DNA from: Poecilobothrus nobilitatus
Taxonomy: Eukaryota > Arthropoda > Insecta > Diptera > Dolichopodidae
DNA length: 64,000 nt
Direction: 5' to 3'
NCBI GenBank assembly: GCA_947095535.1
Contig: OX352773.1
Location: 28,169,398 to 28,233,397 of the forward strand
Below the pieces are notes generated by a model, which searched no databases, was not told where the DNA came from, and saw only the letters and a list, made by a program, of their open reading frames with translations. Positions 13,123 through 25,166 of this stretch are shown here, piece by piece. Positions within the stretch are counted from its first letter, which is position 1. Each line of letters begins with the position of its first letter. A program made the position numbers and the translations under genes.

Positions 13123-15123
13123 ATATTATAAGATACTTTCGTGTTGATGTTTTAATTACGTGTCCACAAAATATTTTCTTTTAAATTGTGGACTAAAGGT
13201 GATATTCCTTTGTAATTTATATAGCTTTTATTTGCCGAAATAATCTCAAATGAACGGGTGAATAAATACATTGTAGGAAGAAAAGGCTTTTCACTGTTCA
13301 ATAAAGATCGTCAGACCGTCAATTTTTTTCGTTATATGTTAATATGTTTTTATACTGAATTAGGCCGAAAACTCGGCAAAAATTTTTTAATTTTTACTGG
13401 AATTGAAATCAGAGCTTTCGTATTAATGACTGGTACTCTAATGATGATGATTAGAGTTTCTTAATTCGACTAAGCAATATCTCATAGTTTGGGAAGATTA
13501 TATTTAGGCTCACGTTTACGATATTATATAGCACAGCATGAGCCAAATTTAATTTTTCCATTTAAAATTTAATTTTTTGTAAATATCATCGCCCTGAATA
13601 CCCTAAATGTCAAAATCATTTAGTGTTTGTTTCATTTTTGTATTATTTTGTTTTGTTGATTAGTTTTGGTTTATTTATTATACATAATTATTTTTTTTGT
13701 TACGACGAGTACAAGCAGTCATTATAACAATATATACGTAGATAAAGAAAATTATAAGTCAATGACTTGCCCTTAATTTGAGGGAGAGTACAAATAAAAC
13801 CACATTATTTATTACTAACAGACTCATTAAATCATTCTGTGTATTTTTTTTTTATATAATATTCAATAAATATACTCACAATAAACGAAATGTTTTAATA
13901 AAATATTTTTGATTTTGTGGGAGGTTTATAACATTAAAAGGTTATCAATAATTTTATAATTTATTAGCATTTAATGAATGTTGTTGAGTCGTTAAAAAAA
14001 GTTGATTGGTAATTACGAATTACTAATTATAAATACATACTTACATAAATTTTAACGAACAAAATTAAAATTTTTTTGTAAAAAGAAGAAAATTAAACGA
14101 ATACAGGTGTTTTCAATCTAAGTACTCTAATTTTTTACAAATATGTCCAAGATTTTCAATTATATTGCTTTTTATTCAATTTTAACTTTATATAAATTTA
14201 TTCATAATTATATTACTTTGATTTCTTTTAAAATAGATATTCTAAATCTTTATAGAATCTAACTTTGATATTTAAGCTTATTTTTTTTTTTATAATATAA
14301 TCTTAGAGAATTGTAAATTAAGTTGATTATTCGATTGAATGAAAAAATATTATTTTTCACGAATTTAGTAAGATTTGATCCTGTTTATTAGCAGTATAAA
14401 TTTTTTAATGATTAAAATATAAGGTTATGTTAGTTGATTTATCAAAAACATAACCAATTCGTTTCTTAAGACATAAACTTATTGTTAAATTTTTCTATTT
14501 GTATTAATAATATTAAGAAATAATTAATTCTAGCAGATTTAGCTAAAGCTAACAAAAAAAAAAAAAATATTTTTTAATCCTTACGTAGACATTTCTGTTC
14601 AAACAAATAAATAAAATATATTAAAACGAGAAAAATGATAAAAAAAAGCAAAAAAAAATATATTCTCTTTGATAGCAAATTTTTCCAAAAGGATATTTTC
14701 TTCTAAAAGAATAACTTTCAAAGGATAAATATATATACATATATGACAGTTAAATTTCAAGTGATAGCCAAAATTAAAAGAATTATTATACATATTTCTT
14801 ATGATTATTATCTCTAGACAAATTTTCAAAAGAAAGTCCTTTCAAAAAAGGATTCACAAAAAGAAAACTAATAAATTAGAAACGAAGAAAAATATTTGTT
14901 GTTTTGGTTTTTTCTTTTTCATTATGTTTTGTTGTTTTAGTTGTTGTTAAAATTTTGACGATTCAGCATATTTACGACATAATCTGGAAGTTTTGTTAAG
15001 GGCAGCTGCTTTATGAAACCACAAAAAAAATATTTTTTTTTTAGTTTTTGTTAGATTTCTTGGAATGTTTTCTGGTGTCTCCTGTATTTGTTGTATTATA
15101 TTGAATTTGAAATAAACGTATAC

Positions 15124-15162
<39 letters not shown>

Positions 15163-15790
15163 ATATATATATACATATATTAATTTATAAAAATATATTT
15201 TAAACAAAATATATTTCATAGTATATTCTATATATTATTTGTATATATTTAAGAAAATTAATATATATTTGAAGATTAAACTAATATGATAATTATAAAC
15301 ACATGAAAAGAAAGATAATCATTTATTGTGTTACTCTAAATGTATTTTTGTATGTAGTGATGTAACAAGGAATAGAATATAAAAAAATAAAAACAAAAAA
15401 AAATAGAAAAGATATATTTAAAGAATCGAGAAAGATCAGCAGAATAAATCTTTAAATAAAAAGGACTAATCCATTTTATGTTCTAATAATTTTTTAGGAT
15501 TGTTAATGAAAAAAAAAAATTGGTTGATTGCACTAGAAGAGTTAGAAAATAAAGTGAAAATGATTATTATTGTTGTTATTATATGTTGATATGACTTATG
15601 AGTATTACGACTCGAAATATTAATTAAAAATTTTGTTAATGATTGAATTCGAATTGAACTTTCAAAAATTTACAACTTATATTTGTACTGCAAAAGAAAT
15701 CAGAATGCGAAGAGATATTTTGTATGAAATTTCTACATTTTTTTAAGTTCGATTGTAGACTAGTCAAACTGTATCCATGTATTTTGTTTT
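13123..15790. other. AT-rich stretch, no clear gene
   Basis: 13,180-13,620 is somewhat GC-richer and may hold more of the eroded retrotransposon, but no motif is readable. A minus-strand frame at 14,937-15,005 reads QLPLTKLPDYVVNMLNRQNF and then stops; it follows a pyrimidine-rich AG and could be a small exon or chance. A TA dinucleotide repeat follows at 15,126. Confidence 0.4.
15126..15160. repeat. (AT)n microsatellite
   Basis: About 17 uninterrupted AT copies, followed after CA by a second shorter AT run to about 15,173. Confidence 0.95.
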
Positions 15791-16195
15791 ATGGTATCAT
15801 ATCGAAAGCCGGTTTATCATAATCTTATTTTATCCAAATTCTGTTTTTTTAAATTCTATTTTTATCGAATCCTGTTTTTAAAAATTCGGTTTTTTTAAAA
15901 CCCATCAATTATCTATTTAAAAAAAAATAATTGGGATGGATTTTAGAATTTGGTTCAAATCAGAGTTATATGCTTTTTCTAGAATATTTATTATACGTAT
16001 ATGTATATCCAAAATTATGGATTAGGAGGGTTGTTGGAATTGGGGGTGAAATCAGAGTTATACGCTTTTTCTAGAATTAAAAAAAACAGGATTGTAAAAA
16101 ACTGGTTTATAAACAGGATTTCATAAAACAGGATTTTAAAAACAGGATTTTGATAAAACAGGGTTATGATAAACTGGTTTTCATAGTACACCCAT
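15791..16195. mobile_element. Fold-back (MITE-like) element with AATCCTGTTTT repeats
   Basis: The two ends are inverted copies: a left block with GGTTTATCATAATC (15,810-15,823) and a right block with GGGTTATGATAAACTGG (16,161). Inside each arm the word AATCCTGTTTTTA, or its complement AACAGGATTT, recurs every 15-20 bp: at 15,869 on the left, and at 16,088, 16,114, 16,130 and 16,141 on the right. The centre (15,930-16,080) carries two near copies of CAGAGTTATATGCTTTTTCTAG. No ORF. The central part recurs at 38,485-38,590, so this is a dispersed family. Transposase-mobilised MITE is an inference. Confidence 0.7.
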
Positions 16196-19100
16196 TTTTT
16201 TTAATTTTAATTATAAATAAAATTTAATTATAAATAATAAATTTTAATTAATAATACTTTTTTTTTTAATATTTCCACTACCGTTATTTTATTTAGAAAA
16301 GAGTCATTCCACTCTTTTACCAAAATCACGTACAAAAAAGTTTCCAAAACAAACGTAAATTTATTATTAAGATTCTGGTAACTGTGTTTATTTGAAATTA
16401 TTTTACTTTATTCATTGTTAATCTTTTTTCTATAATAAATGTTTTAAGTGTTGCATTATTAGAATAACTAATCAGCTATTTATGAATATTCCTTCTTGAT
16501 TATGTTCCTGATAAAATATTACCTTTATTTTTTTATTTTAATCTTAACGCATAAAAATTCATTTGTAAATAAAAAATGTGTTAATCAAAATTTTTTAATA
16601 CAAGATAGAAAAAGGAAGAATTAAAGAATTCGAGAACGAAGTGAAATTACTAAAGATTTTGATTTTTTTATTTGTCTGACTTAATTTTATTTTGCAAATA
16701 TGTAGTTATTTTCTACAAACTATTAAATTTTTTTCAAAAAAAAAAAAATCAATTATTTATAAATTCCCTAATATGTGGTAAAAACAATTTCTATTCATTG
16801 CTACGTTCTTAAAACACTTTAAATATATTAAGGATATTTACTCATCGTAGAATTTCTTGTTGTATAATTGTAATAGTAGCAAACGTAGTATTTTAAAATT
16901 AAGTTTTAAAACTCAAATGAACATTCAATTGTCGAATGACAGTCTTTAATTTCAAAATTAGCTACAAAAAGCTGTCTACAGGTTTGTTAAAGAGTGTTCA
17001 CTCTAGTTGTAAAAATTTGCTTCTTAATTAATAATTTCTTTCAAAAATAAAGTAATACTTCATTTAAAAAAAAATGTTTTTAATTTTTCTTAAATTTTTT
17101 TTTTTTAAGGAAATTTTTGGTAACAAAAATAACAAAGAAGGTTATAAATAAAATCGAAAGAATATACGAAATAACACAATTAAATTACGTATTAATACAA
17201 GAATGACATATGAAATGTATGGAAAACTTTATCATCTGAAAAATTAAATTAAAAAAAAAAAAAAAATTAAAAACAATTCCAATTTTCAATTTTTATCTGC
17301 ATTATTACTCATTAAATATTTTCAAAATATATACATCTGTATTTTATATACATATTCGGTAAATTTTAAAATGTGTCGCAATGAATTTGGATTGGATAAG
17401 CCTTTTCAATTTTAATGTTACCCCTATAAGTATGCAAAAAAAAAAAAAAAGAATAAAAAAAGTGTTTTATTATTCTGAGGTTCTACAAATGAATTTTTAA
17501 TTGTTTTAAATTGTTTTATATAAGATTCTGATTTATATTTCATTTTATTTTGTAAATAAAAAAAAAAAAATAATAAAAATAAAAGAACAAAAAAATTAAA
17601 ATGATATTCAGATACATTTAAAAAATTTAAAATAAAATTTATTTATTTATTTTTCTTCATAGTTTTTACCCTACTGTTTAAATTTTTTTTTGATTATGTA
17701 TTGTAGATATAATGTTAAAAAATTCTTTTGATATTAACTTGAGTCTAAGTATTTTTCTTTTTTTTTGTTGAATATAATCGGTTGTTGTTTTTTTTTAAAC
17801 GGACTCGTGATTTTGTGAAAAATTGTTATGAAAATTAAAAAGTGGAAAATAGTTTTACATGAAAATTCTTTTAATAAAAACTACATTACATTTATTCATT
17901 TTATTTCTGCTTTTTTTTCGTTTTTATTTTTGGAAGGCAATAATAATGGTAAAGTTGTAAACTTTTTCGTTTTAAATAAATATGAGAAAAAAAAAAATAA
18001 TAAAATAAAAAAACATTTTTTGGAAAAAGAATTTATTAAATATTTGAGTAGTTGAGTGGTTTGTTGGTTGGTGCATATTGTATCTGAATGTCTTCCATAT
18101 TTCTGTGTGTATTTATATGATGATTGAGGAAGAAGAACATATTATTTATTCTTTCATTGAATGAGATTTTAAAGTAAGCCTTCTTCTTTTTTTTTACTTC
18201 TTTTAGAATTCAGATTCGTTGTTCTTCTCAATAATCATAATAATAATAAAATTTATTTCGATGAATTTGAAATCCAAAAAAAAAAAAAAAATATTGAAAG
18301 AAAGAATGAACAGAAAAGATTTATTTGTTACTACGATGAAGTAAGAGTTTTATAAAATTTATAATTTTTGTTTGATATTCTTCTGTTCTTTTTCTCTTTT
18401 ATTTTTTGTTTCTTTAAAATATCAGAAAAACTTTGTATTGGTAGATTTTGATTTTTTTTTTTGTTATATTTTTTTTTATTAAACTTTTCTTTGCAACAGA
18501 ACATTTATTAATTTTTTTTCTATATTTAGAAAATTGGTTTTATGTATTGTTAAATTAATATGTATTATGAATAATTTGATGCAGCTATAATTGAGGGATA
18601 TGTCATCGTTTGCCGAATATCGGAAGTTTTAAAAATTTTTTTTTTTAAATGAATTTGGCATTCACAATTGTGCTAGAAGCTAGAGTGTAAAAAATTTTTT
18701 TTTAAATTTTTTATCAAGTCTGTTGATTACATCAGATATTTCTAAATAGATAGGTTCAACTTATTGCTACTTTAACATTCTAATTTCTGAGCTATTGCAT
18801 AAAGATGGGAATTATATTGGGTTAAAAACTCATCAAGTGGATCTATAATTACTAGAAGCCTTATAAATATAACAAAAATTCTCTAAGAAACATTTTTTTT
18901 CTCTAAAATGCTATTCATAGAACAGTATTCGGTTGAGTCAGTAAAACTCAATCCTATTTTCAGATGTAGTTAATAACATAAAGTATTGCGAGACATGCAT
19001 TATTATAACAATATTTGAATAATATTAAATTTTTAAGATATCATTAGATTTAATCAGAATGTCAATATTTCTTTTCATCAACTTTTTTCTTTGCTTGGAA

Positions 19101-20556
19101 TTTTTTTCTTTTCTTACAATTGAAGAATAAGACTAGATTTTGCATTTTTCAAAAAAAAAAAAAAAACAAAATACAATAAAAAAGATATCTGTTTTACAAG
19201 AACATTTGATGTAATTTTTAATTTAGAAGATGTTGGTATAAGATCCTTATTTCTTTGCCTAAAAAACCCGTTAAGAATGTCTGAAAGTAGCAGAAAAATT
19301 TTCTTAACTATTATTAGTAACTTCAAGAAATTAACAAATCCTATCATTGAAAATTTAAAAAAAAAAATCTTGTTTGCTTTTCTTAATTTAAAAATTCTTG
19401 AATTATCCTTTTTTTTACATTTGTGCATTTGTAAAATCATTCTATTCAAAAATATAAAAAATAAAACAGATAATAAAAAGCTATTTATTAAAAAAAAATA
19501 TGTAGAGCAGGATTCTGATATACAAGGAAATTATAAAAAAAAAAATAAACATCTTTTTTAAAAGCATTTCCGATTTCTTTTTTGATTTAAAATGGTTTAG
19601 TTTTTTTATATTTTGAATTGAGGAAAAATGTACATTTGTAATTCAATGTTCAAAAAGCATGATATTTTGTTTTTATTTTTTTTTTTTGTTTTTTGTGAAA
19701 CTTAAAATATATAAGTTCCAAAAACAAAAAAAAAAACAAATAAAATTCCAAGTCTGGACTTATTAAGGAATAATTTAAATGCATAACTCGTCTTAAAAAT
19801 AAATCTACTCTTTGGAATAAAAAAAAAAAAAAAGGACTTTCTCAATGTTTTATTCCTATTGTTATTTTTTCTATTTTCTATGTGATTCTTTTTTTTATAT
19901 TTGTTAAAATATTGCTTTTGGTGCGTACCTTAAATAATTTATATATAAAGGGAAATATGAAAAAAAAGGGTTCGTTAAATTACACGATCGGAACATACGA
20001 GTAATCATATAATTTATCATAACTTAAATTATAAATTATTCTTTTTTTTTTTTTGTTTCTTCGTTATTTTAAAATCATAGAAAATCAACATTCACTACTG
20101 TCATGGAAAAAATGGAAATTTTTTTTTGTCTTATGAAAAATACATTTTTGATTTAATATGAATCCCAAAAAATAATGAGTTTACAGATTTGTTTTTTGTT
20201 CAAATAATGCGGAGAAATTCATTTTTAAACGGGAAGTTAAATTATTAGAGGTTTTTTCAATATTTTTTTAGCACATTTTTCAAAAAAAAATAGATTATTG
20301 ATTTACTTTTCATTTTTTCGTTCGTCTGATTTCAATATTTTTACACAAATGAATGAATGAAGTAAAATGAATGTTTAAAATGAAGTAATGAGTAATTTTA
20401 ACCATGAAAATTTTAACCACCTCATATAAATTAATCAATTTTATATAGAAAATTCTTTTTATGTCGCTAGACCCATTATGGATCTATTTGGACTCTCAAA
20501 ATTAAAACAACTTTTTTTTTAAATATATCCCAAGATCTTCTGAATATTTTTTTTTC
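16196..20556. other. AT-rich stretch, no gene seen
   Basis: Nothing recognisable. The overlapping open frames at 19,114-19,561 on both strands are built of A/T runs. A less AT-rich patch at 18,590-18,990 has no readable motif. Confidence 0.6.
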
Positions 20557-20792
20557 CTTACTCCTCTTGGGAGCTTCTACTAGATAGTTCCATCGAACTC
20601 TATTAGGTGCTGTTAGTTTTGCACTCTCCTAGGTAATACCTATTGAGTTTAGGTCCTTTATTACTGTTTTGTGCCAGGTTTTGTTGGCCAACCACGTCTT
20701 CTGAAGCCTTACTCATTAAATTCAAGGACCATTCTCGCTATGTTTCGTTGGTGTTTTCGCAGCGTTTGCCCTTTTTCCAACCACATTTTCTT
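20557..20792 (-). pseudogene. Decayed non-LTR retrotransposon, extreme C-terminus of the polyprotein
   Basis: Minus-strand translation from 20,790 downwards gives WLEKGQTLRKHQRNIARMVL, then GFRRRGWPTK, then KTWHKTVIKDLNSIGIT, a TAG, and ESAKLTAPNRVRWNYLVEA. This is the familiar tail of insect endonuclease/reverse-transcriptase polyproteins: 'GHxLR...IAxxALxWxPQGxRRRGRPxxTWRRTVEKDLxxxGxTWxxxxxxAxDRxxWRxxVxALCSxRS'. One in-frame stop and at least one frameshift (near the GWPTK phrase) break it. It abuts the family 1 copy that begins near 20,872. The upstream RT palm is absent. Identification of the tail is fairly secure; the clade (RTE-like) is from memory. Confidence 0.75.
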
Positions 20793-20871
20793 TTTCTTAT
20801 TTGGTGCGCTGTTGGTTCCTTTTCTATTAAGCTCCAGGTTGCTCTTCTGAATATTTTATCATTCTAAAAAC

Positions 20872-21425
20872 GTCAAACGACAAGAAATTTTTTCTGATTT
20901 AAAGTTTTTTTTTTTTTTATTTGATTTATAAATCAATATAAAAAAAAAATTTACCATTATGTAAAAAAAAATTTTGCAAAATTTTGGTATCTCTGTATCT
21001 CCAGAACCTATTTTTTTGTCAAAATTTTGAAATTTTCGAAAGAAGGAGAGAATGAGAGGAGAATTTGAATTTTGAGAATGAAAGATCTTTAGGAATAAAT
21101 CTAAATTGCTTTAGTAAAAAAAAAACTGTGTTTCCTTCTATTTAAGAGCTATTATAGGGGGTCAAAAATTGAAAATTCGTTATTTTAGCAAATTAAATTA
21201 AAATGAGGCACAAAAATTAAAACTCCAAGATCAAAATTTTTTATGTATATAACAGCGTTTCTTAATTACATATATTAAAATTAAAAAAAAGTGTCTATTA
21301 GCATTTTTTACAATTTTTCATTACATACAAATTTTTATACAAAAGTAGTCATATCAAAAATGATTTTATTGTCTTTTCGAAAGTGCGGATCTTTAAAAAC
21401 CTTTAGTTTTATATACTGCATTATT
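20872..21425 (+). repeat. Family 1 repeat, diverged copy
   Basis: Shares the order of phrases with 52,990-53,990: a stretch ending in TCTCCAGAACC, then AAAGATCTTTAGGAATA, then GGGGGTCAAAAATTGAAAAT, then AAAATTAAAACTCC, and lastly GTGCGGATCTTTAAAAACC, matching GTGCGCTTTTAAAAACC at 53,961. The similarity is clearly lower than between the copies at 1 and 53.3 kb, so this is an older insertion. Confidence 0.6.
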
Positions 21426-21810
21426 AAATCTTCGAATTATTCATTTACATAAATTAATTTTTATTAATTAATTTTTAGATTGAAAACATTCAATAATTAT
21501 TTACTAGAATTTATTTATTTTTATGTCAAAAAAAAATTTATTCATTGTAGAATGTATTTTTATCGCAATATTTATTTATTAATTAATTTTCCCCCGCCAA
21601 TTTGCATTTTTTTTAAATTCATTTTATTTATTTATATTAATATTACATACATAAATGTAATGCAATATTATTGAACCATTGGCTACCAAGGCCATTATAG
21701 GTTTTTATACTATTATTAAATTATATACTAATATTATTTATTTTGTTTGTATTATATACTATATATTTACATTAAATTTGGTCGTAGGGGGGTATTTAAA
21801 GAAAAAAACA

Positions 21811-21890
21811 CTTACGATCTGTGCAGGGATCGAACCCACACTCCTTCACTTAATACACCACACGCCTACCCACTAGGCTACCGAAGTTCC
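21811..21890 (-). mobile_element. tRNA-headed SINE-like element, family B
   Basis: On the minus strand the head reads GGAACTTCGGTAGCCTAGTG and ends near GTTCGATCCCTGCACAGATCG. It has a good RNA polymerase III A box (TAGCCTAGTGGGTAG, about 21,867-21,881) and B box (GGGTTCGATCCC, about 21,825-21,836). The acceptor ends do not pair, so it is not a functional tRNA. The head resembles 46,801-46,890 and both end in ATCGTAAG. The tail, to lower coordinates, is AT-rich and its end is not defined. Confidence 0.65.
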
Positions 21891-24660
21891 AAATTAATTT
21901 TATAATAATATAAGAACTTTTTATTTTTTTATGTTATTGTTTGTTAAAAGTTAATTTAATTTTTTTGGATATTTTATTTTCTATTTCTTTTTTTTTTTAA
22001 TTTTCTCTATTATAAAGTCATAAAATGTATATTTTCGAAAGAAAAAACTACCTATTACTTTTATATTTGTTTAAAATTCAAGTTGATTAAATTTTTCAAT
22101 AGTTTTAAAATAAAATATTTTTGATATTTAAAAAAAAAAAATGATAAATTTAAGCTGAAAATATAGCGATTCATAAATTGTATGCAAAAATATTTTGTCT
22201 TTCTTTTTACTGTATCAAAAACAATTTGGTATAACTTGATATAATGCTAGATTTGATGGTTCAAATATTTAAAAGTTTTAATTTAAATATTTTTTTATAT
22301 AATTTTTATATTTAAAAAACTTAATATATAAAAATTCAAATAAAATTTTCATCCCTTAACTTTTAATTTACAATATTTATTTTAAAAGAGTTTTGGTCAA
22401 CAATTAATATATGTAAATAGAAGTAAAAAATCCTTAAAAATGTTAAGTAAAGCAATTTTTAAGAAATTTTAATTTAGTATGTGGTTTCTTTTGATGTGAG
22501 CATTGGACGGACGCTTTCTTTACATAAGAACATTCTAATCACAAAAAAAAAATTTTTTTAAATTAAAAAAGTGTATTTAAACTATGATTACAGGAATTAC
22601 AAAATTTACTTATATAAATTCTTTTTTTTCAATATTCTAATTAATAATATCCTATGAAATCGTTCTAACTACTAAATTTATAGAACGATTATTAATTTTG
22701 TCTATAGAATATATTAATTTTCTTAAATTACTAGATATATATATAATTATTCTTATACTCCTAATATTATCTTATCTTTCATTAAATTTCTTTAAAAAAA
22801 AATTATAATTTTTTTAAGCAACATGTTGCTTATAATGCAGATAAATTATGGAACAAAAAAAAAAAAAAAAAAAAATTATAAAGATACAAATAGTTGATTG
22901 CACTTTTCTCATCTCTTAAATTATAAAATAATTATGTTTTTTAATGGAGCACCTTATGATGTAATAATCAATTAAAAATCCATTTTGGTAGAAAAAGAAA
23001 TTTTTTTTTTTATTAACTTCAGAGTAAATTGTCTAAAATACAGTTACAAAAAGGGTTATGATGTCAGACATAACATATTTTTAAATCAATTAACTTCATA
23101 TAAAGCGGTAGATTCATAAAAAATTAAGTATAAGAAAATAAGTGTTCTACTTTAAAAGTAGGAGTGAGTAGATAAATAATATAATACAACGATTAAAATG
23201 TATATTATATATTTATATATATGTATATCCTTGTTTTTGATTAAATGAAGTTCGTTAGTTAGTGAAGGTTGAAAAATTACATTTAAAAAAAAAAAAATAT
23301 CAAAGAAAAAAAAAACAAACAATTGAAAATTAATTAATTATACCTCTCAGCAATATAACATTGGAATGAATAAAGACAAGTGTCAAAAGTTTAAGAACGC
23401 GAATAAAAATTAAAAAAAAATATATTATATAAATAATTATTTTATATATAAATCTATTGAGCACATACATATTATATCAAGGTTATAGTGTTGGTATTCT
23501 TCTATCATTATATTTATTATTACTGTTCAAAGTTAAAAAATTTAATAATTATTGTAAAATATTTTAACTGTTATTTATTATGTAACTTAAAAAATTTTCC
23601 AGTCAATATAATCGAACAGAATACAGAGGTATTGGTTTGGGTATAGATCCTTATATTTTTTCCTTGATACAATGTAATTTTTTTATTTTAAAATATATTA
23701 TAACAGTTTACTAGGGATGAGATGTTTTTCATTTAAATTACGAACATAATCGATTATCATTAATGACAGTGTTGCTCAATTTAATAGTTTTTTTTTTTTT
23801 TTTTTCAAGTTTTATTACTTTATCTAGTACCTACTCTTCTGTTTATATCACGTCTCTCTATCTCTCTCACTTTTCTCCATCATTTTTAAGGGCTGTTTTT
23901 TTTTTTTTTTTTGAAGCAATAATTTTTTATTGCTGATGGCCCTTTTTGTGTCGGATACACAAAGTTGTTTGTTACATTTTTTTAAAATCTTTTTAATTTT
24001 TTTCGATCATCACGGAAGTCATTTACTTTTGAAATAAATTAAAGAGTGAATGAGAGAAAGAAAAAAGTGTAATTTAAATCAATTTATAAATTTTATTATA
24101 TTTATTTTATAAATAAATATACATACAAATATACCTATTTTGATATAATTAAAGGAGAAAAATTTTAAAAAATTAAATTTAATTCGATGTTCCTTTACTA
24201 AAGTAAAATAAAATACGATTTCAATAATTATTTTGCTACCAATTTACTTCGTGTATATAAAAAATAAAAAAAATAAAAAAATGGTAAAATATAAACAATA
24301 TTATATAATGATACGGAGACAAATTATTAGTCATTAGTGTTTCTTTTTTTTTTGTAATTATTATTCTTTTCCATTCTATTTTTACTTATAAGCTTAAAAA
24401 GGTGAAAATAATATGAAATATTGGAAAACAACATTTGGATTGGAAAATAACAAAAAAAAAAAATTTTTTTTTGTTTAATTAGTAATAATTTAATATTTTT
24501 AACATTTAAAGTGTAAAGAAAAAAAAAAAATTTGTTGATTATAGGTATAGGTACCTACCTAACTAAACTAAACTGTATAATCTTAGTATTTACGGTTATT
24601 TTTAATTTTTTTAATCAATATGAATTGATCATATTAATAGATGGTATTATTAATTGTTTA
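21891..24660. other. AT-rich stretch, no gene seen
   Basis: No gene or mobile element recognised. Two small neighbouring hairpins lie at 23,915-23,934 (AGCAATAA/TTATTGCT) and 23,945-23,963 (TTTGTGT/ACACAAA), just after a T run. An imperfect inverted repeat around ATCGTTCTA/TAGAACGAT sits near 22,658-22,690. Confidence 0.6.
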
Positions 24661-24765
24661 TTCAGGTGTAATGAAATAACGCTGCAAACAAAAAAAAATA
24701 AATAAAACCCCAAAATTTTGTATGGAAATTAACACCGCAAAAAATGAAATATCGAAGCAAAAATT

Positions 24766-24899
24766 CGGGTGTTATTTAATTTTTTTGCTGTGATATTTCG
24801 TCTGCTTGCGGCATTATTTCATTTCTATGCGGTATCGTTTCATTTTTTGAGGCGCTATTTCATATTTTAAGGCATTATTTCATTATTTTGCGTCTTTAC
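24766..24899 (+). repeat. 20-21-bp phased direct repeats, about six units
   Basis: Unit starts are near 24,767 (weak), 24,788, 24,808, 24,829, 24,849, 24,869 and a partial at 24,889. The consensus is TGCGGYATTATTTCATTTTT; units 24,808 and 24,869 are closest to it. Spacing is 20 or 21 bp throughout, close to two turns of the helix, which would place every unit on the same DNA face. The array ends about 55 bp before the RING start codon. Confidence 0.75.
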
Positions 24900-24953
24900 T
24901 TAGTTTACAGAATATGTACACCATTTATCTAGAATACGCTTTGTTGTTAAAAT

Positions 24954-25166
24954 ATGTTGAAAATATTGATTACATGTCATGATATTTCCCGAAATATATT
25001 ATTATTACCATGCAAACATCTCAAATGTTGTAATGAATGTATTGTTACTTTACGAGCCCAAGCTGTAAGTGTGAATTTATCATTTATTCGCTGTCCATAT
25101 TGCAAAGTAAGAAACAAGGCGTATACTGTTAAAAAAATACTCAATAAAATTTTATGTAGTTTCTAA
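24954..25166 (+). CDS. Small RING-finger protein, possibly eroded (70 aa)
   Basis: The frame runs from ATG at 24,954, with an in-frame TAA two codons upstream, to a TAA after 70 residues. It contains most of a C3HC4 RING: C8, then C20-K-H22, C26 with C29, and C47-P-Y-C50, in the phrases LLLPCKHLKCCNEC and RCPYCKVRNK. The spacing from C8 to C20 and the H-x3-C-x2-C step match the RING at the end of IAP proteins (C...PCGHLVVCQEC...CPICR). RING domains usually bind two zinc ions and recruit an E2 for ubiquitin transfer. Here the first ligand (expected at residue 5) is leucine, and the loop before C47 is about ten residues longer than in IAPs. No BIR or other domain precedes it. It could be the 3' remnant of a larger captured gene, a mobile-element protein, or a short real gene. 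There is no sign of splicing. Confidence 0.5.
   Translation: MLKILITCHDISRNILLLPCKHLKCCNECIVTLRAQAVSVNLSFIRCPYCKVRNKAYTVKKILNKILCSF

Noticed and set aside
19114..19561. Overlapping 111- and 94-codon frames on opposite strands
   Set aside because: Mostly lysine/phenylalanine runs from homopolymers; no motif, no splice context.
21811..21890. tRNA gene (also considered at 31.95, 42.05, 46.85 and 59.0 kb)
   Set aside because: A and B boxes are present but acceptor and anticodon arms do not fold properly, and the copies continue into shared SINE tails.
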